A stretch of 64,000 nucleotides of DNA from CAVXZE01 sp963766175 (GTDB taxonomy: Bacteria > Myxococcota_A > UBA9160 > UBA6930): NCBI GenBank assembly GCA_963766175.1, contig CAVXZE010000001.1, positions 248,001 through 312,000 on the forward strand, in the 5' to 3' direction. Under the pieces are notes generated by a model. That model saw only the letters and a list, made by a program, of their open reading frames with translations. It was not told the DNA's origin and made no database searches. This document shows positions 9,514 through 19,600 of this stretch, piece after piece; the stretch's first letter is position 1; every line of letters starts with the position of its first letter. Made by a program: the position numbers and the translations under genes.

Positions 9514-12093
9514 ATGATGTTGCGCGTTCTCGGATTTCTCCTGGCCTTCCTGTGTCTCCTCGTCGGCGTCTTCGGACTCGGCGCGGGGCATTTCCCGGAC
9601 AGCGGATTGGTGGCCACCGGAAGGGACCTGCTCGCGGCAATCAGCGGTCCCCTGTCCGGGCTTCTGGGGGACGGCCTCAGCGCCGATTCCATCGAGAGAA
9701 TGCTCGGCGGGCTACCGGCGTTCGCGCTACTTGGCGCCGGGTTGGCGGCGCTGCTGCTCTCGGTACGGCGAGGCGCCAGCCCGAAAGCCGAGGAGGAGGC
9801 TCCCGAAACCCAGGAGAACCCCGAACCGATAGCGGTGGACAAGCGCCTGGCCAAGCAGGTCCTGAAGCAGGCCGCGGTGCTGGCAAAGAAGGGCAAGGTC
9901 TCCGAGGCCGCGGAACTCTGTCTGAACAGCGGCCTGCTCGATCCGGCCGCAGAGTACTTCGAGCAGAGCGAGGATCTGGTGCGCGCCGCCGAGGTGCGCC
10001 ACGACCAGAACCGCTTCACGGAGGCCGCGGAGTTCTACATCCGCGCGGGCCAGCACGAGACCGCGGGCACCATCTTCGCCTCGACGAACGAGTTCGCTCA
10101 GGCGGCGGACAGCTACCTCAAGGCCGGCCGTATCAGTGTTGCAGCGGAGATGTACGAGAAGGCGGGCAGCTATGTGCAGGCCGGCGACTGCTACGCCCGG
10201 TGTGAATTTCACCGTCACGCAGCCCAGGCCTTCCTCGAGGCCAAGGAGTGGGCCCGCGCCGCCCAGGCTCTGGAAGCAGTGATCCTGGAGGAGGGGGCGC
10301 GGGTCGGAAGCGGACAGGATCCGGCCAAGGAGAGGGAGCTTCGGAAGCTGGTGCTTCAGGCCGGGAAGCTCCACGAGCACGCCGGGGATCTGGAAGCGGC
10401 GGAGCGGATTCTCGAGAAGGGGGGCTGCTTCAGCGCCGCCGCCGATGTGGCCCTTCGCCTCGAGCACTTCTCCAAGGCGTCCGATCTCTTCTTGCGCGGA
10501 GGCGATCCGGTCAAGGCCGCCGACGCGCTCAAACAGGTCGGGGAGGAGCAGGCGGCTGCACAGATCCTGGGCGATTACCACCGGGACCGGGGCGACGACG
10601 AAGAGGCTGCGCGACTGCTCATTCAAGCCGGCGATTTCCTCGCCGCCGGTGACCTGTACCGCAAGCTCGAGGATCTCAACAAGGCGGCTGAGTGCTACGA
10701 GCAGCAAGGCGACGCGGCCCAGGCCGCGGAGATGTTCCAACTGGGGGGGGACTACGCCCGGGCTGCCAAGAACTACGAGCGGATCAGCCAATACGAGGAT
10801 GCAGCCGCGTGTTGCGCGCAGCTGGGGGACGTCCCGAGGCAATCCTCCAACCTCGCCAAAGCGGGCCGGATGCTCGAGGCGGGGGAGGTCCTTCACCGCG
10901 AGGGAATGGAGGACGAGGCCATCAAGCTGCTCCAGCAAGTGAAGTCCAGTGAGCCCGGGTTTGGAGCGGCTTCCTCCCTGCTCGGAGAAATCTTCTGCGC
11001 CAGAGGCAAATACACACTCGCGATCAAGAAGCTCCGCCAGGCGATTGGAAATCTGGATCTCGACACCGAGAACAGGGATGCCTACTACCGCCTCGCCACC
11101 GCTCACGAGGCCGCCGACGAGTTCCAGGAGGCCGTGGATCTCTACGAGAAGATCCTGACCTTCGATTACCACTACAAAGACGTAGAGAAGCGCCTGGAGC
11201 TCGCCCGGGCCAAGGTCGCTCAGAATCGGCCCACGGAGTCGCTGGCCAGGACCCAGGAGGCAGTCGGTCCTCCGAGTGGTCGCCCCGGCCGCTACAAGAT
11301 CGAAGGTGAGCTGGGACGCGGGGGCATGGGAATCGTCTACAAGGCCCATGACACCGTCCTCGATCGCCCCGTCGCCCTCAAGGTGCTCCCGGATGCCCTC
11401 AAGGACAATCCCGAGGCCCTTAAGAACTTCCTCCGGGAGGCGAAGAGCGCTGCCAAGCTGAACCACCCAAACATCGTGACGGTCTACGATGCGGGGGAGC
11501 AGGACGGCCGTTACTACATCGCAATGGAGTACGTCGACGGCACGACCCTCAAGGAGATCGTCCGCAGGCGTGGCGTCATCTCACCGAACGGTGTGCTCCA
11601 CGTGCTCCTCCAGATGTGCGAGGCACTCGCCTTCGCCCACGATCAGAAGGTCGTTCACCGCGACGTCAAGACCGCGAACACCATGTGGACCCGCGACAAG
11701 AAGGCCAAGATCATGGACTTCGGACTCGCCAAGGTCATCGAAGAGGTGCGCAACCACACCACGCTGGTTTCGGGCACTCCCTATTACATGAGCCCAGAGC
11801 AGACCCTGGGCAAGAACGTGGATCACCGGACCGACATCTACAGCCTGGGGGTGACCCTCTTCGAGCTGGCCACCGGCTCGCTTCCCTTCCAGGAGGGCAA
11901 CGTTCCCTACCATCACGTCCACACGCCGCCGCCAGATCCGCGGGAGGCGAATCCCAAGCTTCCCACGCTTCTCGCCGAGATCATCACCTCGTGCATGAAG
12001 AAGAATCCCGAAGAGCGCCCCCAGAGCGCAGAGGAGATCGTCACCCAGGTGAAGGCCAAGCTCTCCAAGAGCTCGAGCCAGAGCAGCGGCTGA
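9514..12093 (+). CDS. Membrane TPR protein with C-terminal Ser/Thr protein kinase
   Basis: From the first of two adjacent ATGs (9514) the protein has 859 residues. Two membrane segments lie in the first 85 residues (LRVLGFLLAFLCLLVGVFGL and ALLGAGLAALLLSV). Next come about 480 residues of degenerate TPR helices rich in A-E-A-A patterns. A complete Hanks-type kinase starts near residue 590: GRGGMGIVYKAHD, the lysine in VALKVL, HRDVKTANTM, DFGLAK and GTPYYMSPEQ. The tail is serine-rich (KSSSQSSG). The kinase is predicted to face the cytoplasm. This order (membrane-TPR-kinase) is the reverse of the common bacterial kinase-transmembrane-sensor layout. Targets are unknown. Confidence 0.88.
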   Translation: MMLRVLGFLLAFLCLLVGVFGLGAGHFPDSGLVATGRDLLAAISGPLSGLLGDGLSADSIERMLGGLPAFALLGAGLAALLLSVRRGASPKAEEEAPETQENPEPIAVDKRLAKQVLKQAAVLAKKGKVSEAAELCLNSGLLDPAAEYFEQSEDLVRAAEVRHDQNRFTEAAEFYIRAGQHETAGTIFASTNEFAQAADSYLKAGRISVAAEMYEKAGSYVQAGDCYARCEFHRHAAQAFLEAKEWARAAQALEAVILEEGARVGSGQDPAKERELRKLVLQAGKLHEHAGDLEAAERILEKGGCFSAAADVALRLEHFSKASDLFLRGGDPVKAADALKQVGEEQAAAQILGDYHRDRGDDEEAARLLIQAGDFLAAGDLYRKLEDLNKAAECYEQQGDAAQAAEMFQLGGDYARAAKNYERISQYEDAAACCAQLGDVPRQSSNLAKAGRMLEAGEVLHREGMEDEAIKLLQQVKSSEPGFGAASSLLGEIFCARGKYTLAIKKLRQAIGNLDLDTENRDAYYRLATAHEAADEFQEAVDLYEKILTFDYHYKDVEKRLELARAKVAQNRPTESLARTQEAVGPPSGRPGRYKIEGELGRGGMGIVYKAHDTVLDRPVALKVLPDALKDNPEALKNFLREAKSAAKLNHPNIVTVYDAGEQDGRYYIAMEYVDGTTLKEIVRRRGVISPNGVLHVLLQMCEALAFAHDQKVVHRDVKTANTMWTRDKKAKIMDFGLAKVIEEVRNHTTLVSGTPYYMSPEQTLGKNVDHRTDIYSLGVTLFELATGSLPFQEGNVPYHHVHTPPPDPREANPKLPTLLAEIITSCMKKNPEERPQSAEEIVTQVKAKLSKSSSQSSG

Positions 12094-12273
12094 GCAACGC
12101 CGTCCCTGCCGTGATGGGTTCGTCACAGCCGTAACGCAAACGTCACTTTCATTGGGCCTTCATCTGGGCTGTTCCCAAGGGGATATTTGGTTTGTGTGAG
12201 CTGCATCACGCTAAGCACTCGAATCGCCGGCGTAATCTCCGCTTCATCTTCGCGATCCCGGCTCGCCCTGTTT

Positions 12274-12289
12274 TGGCACGAACCTTGCT
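12274..12289 (+). promoter_or_regulatory. Sigma-54 (RpoN) promoter upstream of lpxC
   Basis: The sequence TGGCACGAACCTTGCT has the -24 GG (12275-12276) and -12 GC (12287-12288) separated by exactly ten bases, and matches the sigma-54 consensus almost completely. Start of transcription would be near 12300, about 85 bases before the lpxC GTG. An NtrX-type sigma-54 activator is encoded at 24.1 kb, but whether it acts here is not known. Confidence 0.75.
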
Positions 12290-12385
12290 AGATCTTTCTC
12301 TCCGAAGCCTGTGGAGCCAAAAAATCTCGATTTCATAGGTGGTTAGAAGCCCGCGGTGAGACGGTCCAAGGGGGGGAGACGGGCG

Positions 12386-13303
12386 GTGAATCAGCGTACA
12401 ATTGCGGAAAAGATCTCGTGTACCGGGATCGGGCTTCACACCGGTGAGCCCGTTCAGCTGACTCTGTATCCGGCGCGTTCGGATTCGGGAATCGTCTTCG
12501 CGCGCACGGACCTGAGGCATCCGGTCGAGATTCCGGCGAAGCCCCGGTCCGTGGCGTCGACGTCGCACGCCACCACGCTTGGCTGCGGCGACGCGACGGT
12601 CGGAACGGTCGAGCATCTGCTCGCCGCTCTCTACAGCCTGGGCATCGACAACGTCCGCGTCGAGGTCGACGGGCCCGAGATTCCGGTAATGGACGGCAGC
12701 TCCGCGTCCTTCGTCTTCTTGATCCGCGCCGCCGGCATCTTTGACCAGAGCTCCGAACGCCGGCGGATGCGCATCCGCAAGCCGATCGAGGTGCGCGATG
12801 GCGAGCGGTCGATCCGCATCGATCCCGGTCGCTCGCTCCGGGTCAGCTACTCCGTCGACTACACCCATCCCGCCATCGGTCGCCAGACGCTCAAGGGATT
12901 CACCCTGAGCGGAAAGAGCTTCGAGCGCGAGATCTGTCGGGCGCGCACCTTCGGCTTCCTTCACGAGGTCGAGGCCCTCTGGCGCAACGGCCTCGCCCGC
13001 GGCGGCAATCTCGACAACACGGTGGTGATGGACGAGCGCCGCGTGCTCAACCGTGACGGGCTCCGCTGGTCTGACGAGTTCGTGCGGCACAAGGTTCTCG
13101 ACCTGATCGGTGATCTCGCGCTGATCGGCATGCCCATCGAGGGTCATATCGTCGTCGAGCGCGGGGGGCACGCCCTTCATCAGCAGCTCGTCAGCGAGAT
13201 CCTGAACACGCCCGAAGCCTGGAGGATCGAGGGTCCCGTGCCGCAGGCCCGCGTTGCGTCGGACTTCCTTTCGCTGCGGACGCCGGCCGAGGCTTCAGCT
13301 TAG
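12386..13303 (+). CDS. lpxC: UDP-3-O-acyl-N-acetylglucosamine deacetylase LpxC
   Basis: Committed step of lipid A synthesis, a zinc amidase in the cytoplasm. The 305-residue protein shows the zinc histidine in GTVEHLLAAL, the signature PVMDGSSASF, RTFGFLHEVE, the second zinc pair in RHKVLDLIGDLAL, and the catalytic His in RGGHALHQ. I prefer the GTG at 12386 (after GGGGGGGAG) over an in-frame GTG at 12356. Its end overlaps the convergent PilZ gene by four bases. Its presence shows a lipid A outer membrane. Confidence 0.95.
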   Translation: MNQRTIAEKISCTGIGLHTGEPVQLTLYPARSDSGIVFARTDLRHPVEIPAKPRSVASTSHATTLGCGDATVGTVEHLLAALYSLGIDNVRVEVDGPEIPVMDGSSASFVFLIRAAGIFDQSSERRRMRIRKPIEVRDGERSIRIDPGRSLRVSYSVDYTHPAIGRQTLKGFTLSGKSFEREICRARTFGFLHEVEALWRNGLARGGNLDNTVVMDERRVLNRDGLRWSDEFVRHKVLDLIGDLALIGMPIEGHIVVERGGHALHQQLVSEILNTPEAWRIEGPVPQARVASDFLSLRTPAEASA

Positions 13304-13650
13304 GCTGACCCGTCTAGATCGCGCGCCACTGTAGCGGCCGCCGCCGCGTCCAGAAACTCGATCCCCATTCCGGGCGCCCGAGTGGTGGGTGCTCCGGATC
13401 CGGCCTGCTGGTGCCAGGCGACGCGTCCCTCGATCTGGTGGACCCGATCGGATTCCGGCAGCCGGAATCGAACCCTGATCGGCGAGCCGATATCGATCGG
13501 CTCCTCCGTCTCGATGAACAGACCGCCGGCGCCGAGGGTCGTCGCGTACTCGTAGCGGATACCCGTACTGCCCTGGAAGTCGACGAGAACGCGGACCTTC
13601 CTGCGACGGAATCGGCGTTCCCGCCTTCGAGAGCGGAAGCTAGGGGACAT
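13300..13650 (-). CDS. Single-domain PilZ protein
   Basis: 116 residues. The N-terminus is very basic (RSRRRERRFRRRKVRV) and contains an RXXXR-like c-di-GMP arm. The second motif ATTLGAGGLFIET is a weakened form of (D/N)XSXXG, so ligand binding is uncertain. The end MGIEFLD is typical of PilZ domains. It follows the giant TPR gene by 35 bases on the same strand and may share its transcript. Confidence 0.8.
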   Translation of the reverse strand: MSPSFRSRRRERRFRRRKVRVLVDFQGSTGIRYEYATTLGAGGLFIETEEPIDIGSPIRVRFRLPESDRVHQIEGRVAWHQQAGSGAPTTRAPGMGIEFLDAAAAATVARDLDGSA

Positions 13651-13685
13651 CCGAGGCCTCCTCTCCGCTCAGGCTCTCCCGAGCC

Positions 13686-16600
13686 TCATAGCGCCTCGAC
13701 CCACGCATTGATGACGCTTCGCAGCAGGGCGAGGGCTTCGGGGCGATCGGCGACGAGCTGGCTCAGGTCCGCCTCGGGCGGGATCGCCTCGGCATTGTCG
13801 CCGTGACCGCCATCACCGGACTGGAGCCAGGCGGTGAGAGCGAGTCGGAACTCGAAATCGCTGGATTCCAGGACGCGCGCGCTGGCCAGCCCGCGGAGCT
13901 CGGCGCGCCACGCCTCGAAATCGATCGAGGCGATGGCCACCGCGTCGATTTCTCCGAGGGCCTTGCGCACACGGCGCCTGGCGCGTCGGCCCAGGCTCGA
14001 GGAGAGGGCGTTCACCCGGTCGCCTTCCGCACCGACGCGGGGGACCTCCAGCACCAGCTGGGCGACGAGCGTGATGACGGAGCCGAGCTCGGGGGTGGAC
14101 AGCGGCGCGAGCGCCGGTGCCGACAGCTCTCCCTCGGCAGCGAGTACTGCGGCGCGGAAGCGCGCCATGGGCTCCGAGGCCTCGCTCGCACTGCTCTCGG
14201 GTCTGCTTCCCGCGCCGAGGGCCTCACCGATCTCCTGGGCGGCTTCCTGCCCAATCCGACGCGCGGCCTCCCATACCGGGTCGCTCATGGAGGGGGGGTT
14301 CGCGGGAGTTACGGGCGGCTGTGCGGGAGACTGGATCCGTTCTTCGGGCGTCGCAGCACCGAGGGCGCGCAGAACGGCGAGCCCCGTCGCCACGCCCCGA
14401 TCCGAACCGCGTCCGTGGGAAATGCGAAGCAGCGCTCGGATGGAGCCGAGTCGAGTCGGCTCCTCCCGAAGCAGGTCGCGGTGTTGTTCGATCGCCTCGG
14501 TCCAGCACTCCGGACGGTGTGCCAGCAGCTCCGCTAGGGCGACTCGTGCATCGCGAAGTTCCGAATCGGCGTCGATGGCCCGACGGTAGGCAGCGACGGC
14601 GCCTTCCACGTCCTCGAGCGGGCCGGCCAGGAGCCGCCCCAGCTGGTGAAGGGCGGGCGCGATCTGCGGAGATTCAGCGTCGGGATGCGCGTCCACGAAG
14701 CCGGTGAGCACATCGGCCGCTTCACGCCATTCACCAAGGCAACGCAATAGACGCGCACCCGCCAGAGCGCCCTCCTGACAGGTGCTCTCGATCCGTGTGG
14801 CCTCGCGGTAGGAAGCGGCAGCCTCGCGCCGATCCCCCTGCCGTTCCAGGGCTCGGGCGCGGATCAGGGCGATTCCCGAGCGCTCGGGCACGTCTCCGAT
14901 TGCATCGAGAGCGCGTGTCGAGAGGTCGAGGGCCTCGGCGTTCCGCCCTCGGGACCAGAGCAGATCCGCCAGGAGCAGCCACGCCCGCGCGACCTGCGGG
15001 CATACCGCCGTGGCCTCGCGCAGCAGCACCTCGGCGGGCTCTTCGCGTCCCTCCCGTCCCATCTCCAGCTCGCCAGCGCGGACCAGGCGCTCGGCCCGCT
15101 CCTTGCTGTCGCTCGCCCGGGCTGCCCAGCCCTGGAGTGCGTTCACCGCCTCGTCGATCCGGGAGAGGCTCTCGTAAATCGCGACGAGACCGCCGTGTGC
15201 CTGGTCGAGGCCCGGATCCAGCTCGATCGCGTCGGTGTAGCGTTCCAGGGCGGCCTGAGGGTCGTCGGCCTCGAGGCTCGCCCCGAGCAGGCACAGGTGG
15301 CTGGCTCGCTCGGGGTCGGGAGTGTCGAGGCCGAGGCGTGCCTCCAGCGCCAGCCGGGCGCCCTCCCGGTCGCCGAGGTCGAAGAGGATCTCGCCCCTCG
15401 CGGCGAGCGCCTCGGCGTGGAGCGGGGAGATCTCGAGGGCAGTGCCGTAGAGGCGCGCCGCAGGCTCCAGGCACTCCAGGGATCGTGCAGCCTGTCCGCC
15501 GATCAAGGCGGTCTCCAGGCGAGTCGCATCGTCGAGCTCCGCACCGCCGTCCGCCAGCTCGAGAGCGAGCTCGGCCGCCCGCTTGGCCTGGGCTCGTCTC
15601 CCCAGAGCGAAGGCAACCCGGGTGAGCATCGCCTCTGCCACCGCAAGCGCCGGATCGGCGGTGACGGCGCGTTCCAGTAGCGTTGCTGCCCACTCGGCAT
15701 CGCTGGCTTCGATCAGCGTCGCTGCCCGGTAGCGACGCGTGGCAGACTCCCCTCCAGCCAGACAGTCGGCGGCCTTCTCCAGGGCTTCGGCAGCCGAGTG
15801 CGCCTCTCCACGCGCCTCCCAGAGCCGCGCCGCCGTGTCCCAGGCATTCGCGTTCTCGGGCTCCGCGTCCAGAGCGCGCTGCACGCGCGCCAGGGCCTCG
15901 TCGGGCTGATCCAGCTCTTCGAGCGTGCGGGCCAGGAGCAGGTGATCGCCACCTGTCGCACCGGATTCGGAGTCATCGCACCAGCCCGCGAAGACCTCGG
16001 CGAAGCGATCGGGTCGATCCAGGCGCTGGTAGAGGTCCGCCCACTCGCGACGGCTGTTCACGGGCAGCTCGCCGATCTCAGCGGCGGCCTGGTAGTTGCG
16101 GGCAGCTCGTTCGATTTCGCCCGTATGGGTGCGGGCCAGCTCGCCGGCGCGAAGCCAGGCGGTCTTGCGGCGTTCGGGCTCGGCGTCGCCGAGGATCTCG
16201 ACCTCACTCTCGTAGAGATCCAGCGCGCCGCGCCAGTCCTCCATCATCTCGAAGAGCGATTCGAGGGAGCGGAGCGAGACGAGATCGCTCGGCTCCGCCT
16301 CCAGAGCTGCAACGAAGGCGCGGCTCGCCCTCGTCGTCGAGTCGAGCTGCTCCCAGGCGACCCGACCGAGTCGCCGGTAGAGTGCGGCCCGTTCCCGATT
16401 CGAGAGCGACTGCGCCCGCTCGAGCTCTGTTTCGAGGGTTCGCGCCACTTCCTCGTGGTCGCCCACCTGGTCGCTGACGCCGCGCAGACCGCGGATCGCA
16501 TCGAGGTTCTGCGGATCTCGGGCGAGCACCTCACGGAAGGCGTCGGCTGCCTTGCAGGGTCGGTGAAGACGTTCGCGGCGCAGCCGCGCCAGCTCGAGCC

Positions 16601-19600
16601 AGAGGTCCGCCTCCTCACGCTGCCCCTCGACCGTCTGGCGGCGCTCGTCGCCCTCTTCGCCGAGATCGAGCGCGGGTGCGCTCCGAGCCAGGCGTTGGCT
16701 CAGCCGCTGCTCGAGCTCGATGTCGTTGCGCCCGGCGCGGAGCAGGCTGAGCAGGGCTTTCTCGGCCTCTTCGAAGCGGCTCGGATCTTGGCTGTCTTCG
16801 GCCGCGATGCCGCCGTCCACGAGCTTGCGAAGGTGCCGGAGCGCGGCGTCTGGACGACCGAGCTCGGCGTTGTAGACCCGAGCCAGCTCGAGCTGGAGCT
16901 CTCGTCTCCGCTCGTCGAACACCTCTGCCCCGGGGTCGAAGGAGGCGAGCTCCTCCTCCGCCGTGCGAGTCCAGAGATCCCTTCGTCCAAGCGACAGAAA
17001 GACCGAGCTCAGGCGGCCCAGTAGCTCGACCCGATCGACGCCGGAACTCGGTGCCTCGCACAGGGCTGCCCACAGCTGGTCCGCGGCAGACGAGGGTTGG
17101 CCCAGGACAACGGCGTAGAGCTCCGCTGCGGTGCGTCGCAGATCGAGGCGCTCTTCGGCGTTGGCCCCTTCGATCAGGAGCTCGAGGATTTTGGCCTGGT
17201 CTCGCGGGCGACGGGTATCGCGGTAGAGCTGTTCGAGCCGTTCCAGCACGGCCCGGGACGCCGGGTCTGCGACGCGGGCGGCTTCGAGAGCGCCGATCGC
17301 ACGCCCCGGCGCACCCATCTGCTGCTCCAGAATGTCGGCCCGCTCGAGCTCGAGGGCACAGAGGCGGCCCGGATCCGGAGATAGGGCAATCTCGTCCTCC
17401 AGGGCGCGCAGCACCGCCTCCCGGCGGCCAGCCTGCCTGTGAACGTCGGCGATCCGGGCCACCAAGGAAGCGTCCTCGCTGCGGAGGGCGCGGAGGCGCT
17501 CGAGCCAGGGGAGGGCGGCATCGCTGGAGAGATGGGTGGCGGCGATCTCGGCGGCCTCCGCGCAGATCGCGGCCTTGCCGTTCTGGTCCTCGCTGGCCGC
17601 ACAACGCAGCTCGAGCTCGAGGGATTCCAACACCGCCGGCCAATCGCCCAGGCTTTCGAGAAGATCTCGAAGCTCGCTTCTCGCCTCATCTGAGCTCGCG
17701 TCCAGTGCGATGGCGCTCCGGAAGGATTCCGCCGCCTCCTCGGGGCGGGCGAGTTCGCCGGCCAGGATTCGCCCGCGCCGGGTCAGAAGTCGGGCGCGCT
17801 CGATGGGGCTTCGGGTCCTCTCGAGCGCGATCCCCAGCAGCTCGAGCCATTCGGCCGTTCGGCCCATCTGCTCGGCGAGCTGCATTGCCCGCCCGAGCGC
17901 CAGGACGTGGCTGGGTTCGATCTGGAGAACACGGCGAAGATGCCGCAGGGCGTCCCCGGGCCGGGATAGCGAGCCCTCCAGCAGCGTCGCCAGCTCCATC
18001 CGGATCGGCACCTCCTCGGTGCCGCCGATCCGGGAGAGCTCTGCTTCGAGCAGTTGTACGAGGGGCTCGGTTTCTCCGAGGCGCCGGTATATGTCCCGCA
18101 ATGCGCTCGGGGCACTCCGGTCATCGGGTCGTTCCGCCAGCACCTGCCGGTACGATCCGGCGGCGGAGGCGAGGTCGCCACGCCTGCGCAGGGCGTCGCC
18201 CATCCGGAGGTACCAGTCGCTTCGCTCCAGGGCATCCTCGCAGTTGACGGCTGCACGTTCGCAGAGCTGGATCAGGTCGCCGTCGCGACCGGCGCGCTGG
18301 TAGAGATCGGCCAACGGCTCGCCGACGACCGACAGGGCGTCGTCTTCCCCGGCCGTGGGCGCGAGCATTTCGATCGCTCCGTCCACGTCGTCCAGGGGGC
18401 CCGAGCGCAGAGCAGCGATGCGGATCCGCAAGGAGATCTCTGGCCCGCGGCGGTCCAGCTCGCCCGAGTCGGCTCCGTCGGCTGTCTCCGGCTCGGCTTG
18501 GAGAGCTGTGAGTCGCGTCTCGAGAACGCGCGCCAGGTCGGCGTGGCGTTCCTCGACGCTCAGCTGCTCGACCAGGAACTCGCTGGCCAGTGCGTGGGTT
18601 GGATCCAGGGAGAGGACCTTCTCGTAGTGGACAGCTGCCCGCACCGGATCGGCGCAAGCTCCGACGCAGAGCTCCGCTGCTCTCGCGTGAAGGGCCAGGG
18701 CCCGCTCCGGGTCCGGCCCGGTCTCGAGCTCGGATTCCAGCGCAGTCAGCAGATCCTGGGGCCGGTCCTCCTCCTGGTAGAGTCGGGCCAGGGTCTGCCA
18801 GACATCGGCGCGGTCGGCGCGCAGAGCAGCGGCGGCCTCCAGGTGCGCGATGGCGTCGTCGGGATCGACCAGGCGATCGCGACACAGAGTTCCGAGCCGT
18901 TGTCGGATCTCGAAGTCGTCCTCGGGAGATCCGTGGCCGAGCTTTGCCAACAGGCGATCGCGCGCGGTCTCCCACTCGCCGAGCCGCTCCAGGAGCGCGT
19001 CGAGTCGGCGTTCGGCTTCCGCCGCCACCGCGCTTTCGCCGTCGGCGATAGCGGTGAGCAGCTGTCTGGCTTCGTCCTCCCGGTGCAGCGTCTGTTCGAG
19101 AATCGTCGCCCGCTCGAGTTCCATGGGCGCTCGGGCTTCATCGTCCTGCTCCTCGGCCGCGCGCGCCTCGAGCAATTCACAAAGACCCGCTAGATCGTTC
19201 GACTCACGGAGCGCCCGCTCGAGGCTGGCACGGACCGTCGCGCACCCCGGCTCCCGCTCGTAGACCTCTCGGAACAGGGCCGCCGCCTGGGCGGGGAGAC
19301 CCAGCCGATGCTGCAGGATCTCGGCGCGGCGCAGATCGAGATCGCGGGCCTCGGGGGACTGCGAGTCTAGCTCTCGGCGTCGCTCCAAGAGCCGTTCGCT
19401 GAGTGCTTCGAAGCGCCCCGTTCGCTCCAGGACGTTCTCGAGTCGCTCCCCCGAGTCCTGCGGAGCATCGGGGGTTCGCGCCAGCTCCGCGAAGACGGGA
19501 ATCGCCGACTCGGCGTCGTCGAGTCGGTCCGAGAGGATCACACCCAGGGCGTGGAGGCATTCGATGCGCTCTTCGGGAGAGACGAGCTCCGCCAGGTGGC

